Assembly (NCBI GenBank): GCA_944382775.1
Contig: CALWNI010000004.1
Coordinates: 1-64,000, forward strand
Direction of reading: 5' to 3'
DNA: 64,000 bases
DNA from: an uncultured Allofournierella sp.
GTDB taxonomy: Bacteria > Bacillota > Clostridia > Oscillospirales > Ruminococcaceae
The translations under genes and the position numbers were made by a program. Of this stretch, positions 61,069-64,000 are shown one piece after another (within the stretch, counting starts at the first letter, position 1; every line of letters starts with the position of its first letter). The notes under the pieces were generated by a model. The model was not told the DNA's origin and did no database searches. It saw only the letters and a program-made list of their open reading frames with translations.

Positions 61069-61097
61069 TTGACACAGTGCCAAAAAACGTGTTAATT
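61069..61097 (+). promoter_or_regulatory. Promoter of the antiterminator-PTS operon
   Basis: A perfect TTGACA -35 at 61069-61074 is followed after 17 bases by TTAATT and nearby AT-rich hexamers. The -10 is weak. It precedes the antiterminator target site. Confidence 0.5.
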
Positions 61098-61120
61098 TTA
61101 TATATATAAATTAAAGAAAC

Positions 61121-61149
61121 GGCTTGTGACTGGTTATGCAGGCAAGACC
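61121..61149 (+). promoter_or_regulatory. RAT antiterminator site (LicT/SacT type)
   Basis: The stretch 61121-61149 begins GGCTTGTGACTGG and ends GCAGGCAAGACC. It agrees with the ribonucleic antiterminator consensus GGnTTGTnACTG...GCAGGCAAnACC bound by BglG/LicT-type proteins. Its 3' end overlaps the left arm of the next terminator, so binding and termination are mutually exclusive. Confidence 0.8.
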
Positions 61150-61199
61150 AAACTTCTTCCAGATTACGGTCGTAGTCTGGTTGTAGTTTGGTCTTTTTT
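61145..61199 (+). terminator. Regulated leader terminator
   Basis: AGACCAAACT (61145-61154) pairs with AGTTTGGTCT (61185-61194) around an imperfect inner stem, followed by TTTTTT. It precedes the antiterminator gene, so that gene controls its own transcription. Confidence 0.85.
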
Positions 61200-61276
61200 A
61201 TTTTCTTACGGAAAGGATGATGTTTTATTTGTGCTTTGTTAAGCGTATCTCGCTTGTTGGAAAGTAGGTGTATGGT

Positions 61277-62161
61277 ATGACGGCTTCCATGGAAAACCAT
61301 GCGACGTATCGGGTCGTTCGTGTTATTGGCAACAACTTTGTATGCTCGCAAGATTCCAACGGGCAGGAAATTATCTTGCGCGGGCTGGGGATCGGCTTTA
61401 AAAAAGCCCCGGGCGATTTAATTCCTGCTGCACGAATCGAAAAAGTATATGCCTTGCGCGACCCCAAACAATCGGATCGGCTTTTGCAGCTTATGACCGA
61501 TGTTCCCACCGAGTACTTAGACGTTAGTACCCATATCATCGAAAGTGCCGAGCGGGTGTTGGGGCGCCGATTAAGCGAAAACGTTTACATCACATTAACC
61601 GACCATATTTCCTTTGCCATTGAACGTTTGCGAAACAACATTCAATACCCCAACCATCTGCTTTGGGAAATCAAAACGTTTTATTCGCAGGAATACGAAA
61701 TTGGGCGGCAGGCCTTGGATGTAATCGAAAGCGTTTTAAACTACCGTTTGCCCGAAGACGAAGCCGGCTTTATTGCACTGCACATCGTAAATGCCGAACT
61801 GGATGGCCGCATGTCAGACATGGTTCCGCTTACCGAGCTGATTCGTGAGATTGTTTCGGTGGTACAAAATTACTACGGTGCCACCATTAACGAGCACACC
61901 ATGGACTATGAACGTTTTATTGTTCACCTAAAATTTTTAGGGCAACGGCTGTTTCGCATGCAAGGCAATGCCGAGCAGGAAGACACAGACTTGCAAAACA
62001 TGATTGTACAGCATTATGAGCAAGACTATCGCTGTGCACAAAAAATAGGGGAACATTTGCACCAGGTATTCGGCATTCATATTCCCAACAGCGAAATGAC
62101 CTTTTTAACCGTTCACATTCATCGGCTTTCTTTGTCGATGGGATTAACCACTGAGGAGTGA
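61277..62161 (+). CDS. BglG/LicT-type PRD transcription antiterminator
   Basis: The 294-residue protein has an N-terminal CAT RNA-binding domain (about 1-60; VVRVIGNNFVCSQDSNGQEI) and two PRD domains with conserved His in SDHISFAIER-like (TDHISFAIER) and IALHIVNAEL, and later FIVHLKFLGQR and LTVHIHRL. Phosphorylation of PRD histidines by PTS proteins sets activity. It binds the RAT site in its own leader and allows transcription into the PTS gene. ATG 61277 follows AGGTG. GTG 61268 is possible but less likely. Confidence 0.92.
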   Translation: MTASMENHATYRVVRVIGNNFVCSQDSNGQEIILRGLGIGFKKAPGDLIPAARIEKVYALRDPKQSDRLLQLMTDVPTEYLDVSTHIIESAERVLGRRLSENVYITLTDHISFAIERLRNNIQYPNHLLWEIKTFYSQEYEIGRQALDVIESVLNYRLPEDEAGFIALHIVNAELDGRMSDMVPLTELIREIVSVVQNYYGATINEHTMDYERFIVHLKFLGQRLFRMQGNAEQEDTDLQNMIVQHYEQDYRCAQKIGEHLHQVFGIHIPNSEMTFLTVHIHRLSLSMGLTTEE

Positions 62162-62169
62162 TTTGAAAC

Positions 62170-64000
62170 ATGAAAGATAAGATATTCGGCGTACTTCAGC
62201 GCGTGGGCCGCTCGTTTATGCTGCCCATTGCCATTCTGCCCGTAGCAGGTTTGTTTTTGGGCATTGGCGGTTCGTTTACCAACGAAACCATGCTGCAAAC
62301 CTATGGTTTAATGGATTTAATGGGCCCCGGCACCTTTATCAACGCATTGTTGCAGGTGCTGAATGCTGCCGGCTCGGTTGTATTTAACAACCTGCACCTA
62401 ATTTTTGCAATGGGTGTTGCCATTGGTATGGCAAAGCAGGAAAAAGAGGTAGCGGCACTGTCTTCGGTGATTGCATTCTTTGTTATGCACTCCACCATTG
62501 CAGCCATGATCACCAACTTTGGTGCCCCCAATCTGGACGGTGCAACCGCCAGCGTTTTGGGTCTGGACTCGTTGCAGATGGGTGTATTCGGCGGTATCCT
62601 GGTTGGTCTGGGCACTGCTGCTTTGCATAACCGCTTCTACAAAATTCAGTTGCCGCAGGTACTTTCCTTCTTCAGCGGCACCCGTTTTGTTCCCATCATC
62701 TCTTCTGCCGTTTATCTGGTGGTTGGTATTGCCATGTACTACATCTGGCCCACCATTCAGATTGGCATTAACGCATTGGGCGGCTTTGTTCTGGCCTCCG
62801 GCTATGCAGGTACCTGGCTGTACGGCTTTATCGAGCGTGCGCTGATTCCCTTTGGTCTGCATCACGTATTTTACATTCCCTTCTGGCAAACTGCTGTTGG
62901 TGGCACTGCTACCATTGGCGGTCAGTTGGTGGAAGGTGCACAGAACATCTTCTTTGCTGAGCTGGCTACCCCCGGCATCGAGCACTTCTCCGTTTCTGCT
63001 ACCCGCTTTATGAGCGGTAAGTTCCCCCTGATGATTTTCGGTCTGCCCGGTGCTGCTCTGGCTATGTACCGCTGCGCAAAACCCGAAAACCGTAAGGTAG
63101 TAGGCGGCTTGCTGCTGAGTGCCGCTTTGACCTCCATGCTGACCGGTATCACCGAGCCTTTGGAGTTCACCTTCCTGTTTGTAGCTCCTGCCATGTATGT
63201 GGTGCACTGTGTATTCGCCGGTGCTGCTTACATGATTATGCACATGCTGAATGTAGGCGTTGGCCTGACCTTCTCCGGCGGTTTGATTGACTTGACCTTG
63301 TTTGGTATTATGCAGGGCAATGCAAAAACCAGCTGGCTGTGGATTCCCGTTGTAGGCGTTGTATACTTCATCGTTTACTACTTTGTATTCTCCTTTATGA
63401 TTCGCAAGTTCAACTACAAGACCCCCGGTCGTGATGACAGCGAAATCAAATTGTACACCCGTGCCGATGTAAACGCCCGCAAGGAAGCTGGTGCTCAGTC
63501 TTCCGGCAACGATGAGTTGTCCGCTCAAATTGTAGCCGGTCTGGGCGGCAAGGATAACATTGCCGACGTTGACTGCTGCATCACTCGTCTGCGCTGCACC
63601 GTAAAGGACGGCAGCAAGGTAAACCAAGAGCTGCTGAAATCCACCGGTGCTTCCGGTGTAATTTGCAGCGGCAAGGGCGTTCAGGTTGTATATGGTCCCC
63701 GTGTTGCTGTGATTAAGTCGGACTTGGAAGCCTTCCTTTCTTCCGATGCTTCCAACCATGTTACCGCATCCGCACAGCCTGCCGCTGCTGCCCCCGCTGC
63801 ACAAGAGCCTGCTGCTCCTGCACAAACTGCTGAAGCTGTTTCCGGCGGTATTATAGTAAGCCCCATGGTAGGCCGTGTTGTACCGGTAGAAGAGGTAAAC
63901 GACGGCGTATTCTCGGAAAAGATGGTTGGCGACGGTTTTGCCGTTGAACCCGAATCCGACGAAGTAGTTGCCCCCTCTGACGGTGTTGTAACCATGGTCT
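62170..64000 (+). CDS. PTS glucose-family EIICBA transporter, cut by the window edge
   Basis: The visible 610 residues form an EIIC domain of about ten helices (residues 1 to about 415; GFVLASGYAGTWLYGFIERA and GITEPLEFTFLF), an EIIB domain with the phosphorylated Cys at about 470 (CCITRLRC), an Ala/Pro-rich linker, and the start of EIIA (IVSPMVGRVVPVEEV). The active His of EIIA lies beyond the edge. This is the glucose/GlcNAc-type permease that takes in and phosphorylates its sugar. GGAGTG precedes ATG 62170, eight bases after the antiterminator stop. Glucose rather than GlcNAc cannot be proved. Confidence 0.93.
   Translation, partial: MKDKIFGVLQRVGRSFMLPIAILPVAGLFLGIGGSFTNETMLQTYGLMDLMGPGTFINALLQVLNAAGSVVFNNLHLIFAMGVAIGMAKQEKEVAALSSVIAFFVMHSTIAAMITNFGAPNLDGATASVLGLDSLQMGVFGGILVGLGTAALHNRFYKIQLPQVLSFFSGTRFVPIISSAVYLVVGIAMYYIWPTIQIGINALGGFVLASGYAGTWLYGFIERALIPFGLHHVFYIPFWQTAVGGTATIGGQLVEGAQNIFFAELATPGIEHFSVSATRFMSGKFPLMIFGLPGAALAMYRCAKPENRKVVGGLLLSAALTSMLTGITEPLEFTFLFVAPAMYVVHCVFAGAAYMIMHMLNVGVGLTFSGGLIDLTLFGIMQGNAKTSWLWIPVVGVVYFIVYYFVFSFMIRKFNYKTPGRDDSEIKLYTRADVNARKEAGAQSSGNDELSAQIVAGLGGKDNIADVDCCITRLRCTVKDGSKVNQELLKSTGASGVICSGKGVQVVYGPRVAVIKSDLEAFLSSDASNHVTASAQPAAAAPAAQEPAAPAQTAEAVSGGIIVSPMVGRVVPVEEVNDGVFSEKMVGDGFAVEPESDEVVAPSDGVVTMV

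Noticed and set aside
1..64000. CRISPR arrays, tRNA or rRNA genes, insertion sequences, prophage
   Set aside because: I read the gaps on both strands and found no spaced direct repeats, no transposase or integrase frames and no tRNA-like cloverleaf; short RNA genes cannot be fully excluded by eye.

Overview
The window reads as chromosomal DNA of an anaerobic, spore-forming, low-to-moderate GC Firmicute, most likely a clostridial gut-type bacterium of the Oscillospiraceae/Ruminococcaceae group. The reasons are a SpoIIID gene at the left edge, an IspH-ribosomal S1 fusion (a clostridial trait), GlgC/GlgD paired glycogen genes, strong AGGAGG ribosome binding sites, and mostly intact, densely packed genes. 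The species cannot be named from sequence alone. I see no rRNA, tRNA, CRISPR array, insertion sequence or phage.

Layout. 1-6.7 kb: spoIIID, a thioredoxin-reductase-like flavoprotein with an eroded NADPH site, a heterodimeric ABC exporter, uridine kinase and a membrane-anchored serine hydrolase of beta-lactamase fold. 6.8-7.5 kb: two related small proteins of unknown function. 7.5-13.5 kb: glycogen operon glgB-glgC-glgD-glgA. 13.7-29.3 kb: a sialic-acid type catabolic region. One leftward operon carries an oligopeptide-class ABC importer, a flavoprotein, YhcH, a NanA-like lyase and an N-acylglucosamine 2-epimerase. A second leftward operon carries a sugar-class ABC importer and another YhcH. 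A divergent RpiR regulator sits at the end. Both importer promoters share a near-palindromic site overlapping their -35/-10 spacer, which ties them to the RpiR protein. 29.4-39.5 kb: housekeeping genes (pgsA, rimO, recX, recA, prmC, yqhQ-like), a two-component system with a lipoprotein, and a ZIP metal transporter.

39.5-44.3 kb: two adjacent paralogous Cache-GGDEF-EAL proteins. Each is interrupted by a one-base frameshift in a poly-A tract (A8 in one, A7 in the other) although each has a near-perfect sigma-A promoter. They look like a pair of phase-variable or frameshift-controlled c-di-GMP phosphodiesterases and are the most interesting feature of the window. 44.3-45.2 kb: deoC, coupled to an unreported-looking 46-residue membrane peptide. 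45.3-56.1 kb: a ten-gene leftward run from a surface-glycan module (epimerase, isomerase, two GT2, a flavoprotein, a GT-C membrane protein) into baiN-like, cmk, plsC and ispH-rpsA. 56.4-58.7 kb: a third EAL protein. 58.8-64 kb: ptsH-ptsI, and divergently an antiterminator gene with its RAT/terminator leader followed by a glucose-type PTS EIICBA gene that runs off the right edge.

How it fits together: sugars enter by PTS or ABC import, carbon is stored as glycogen, host-type amino sugars are degraded under RpiR control, and c-di-GMP turnover plus surface glycan genes suggest control of surface lifestyle.
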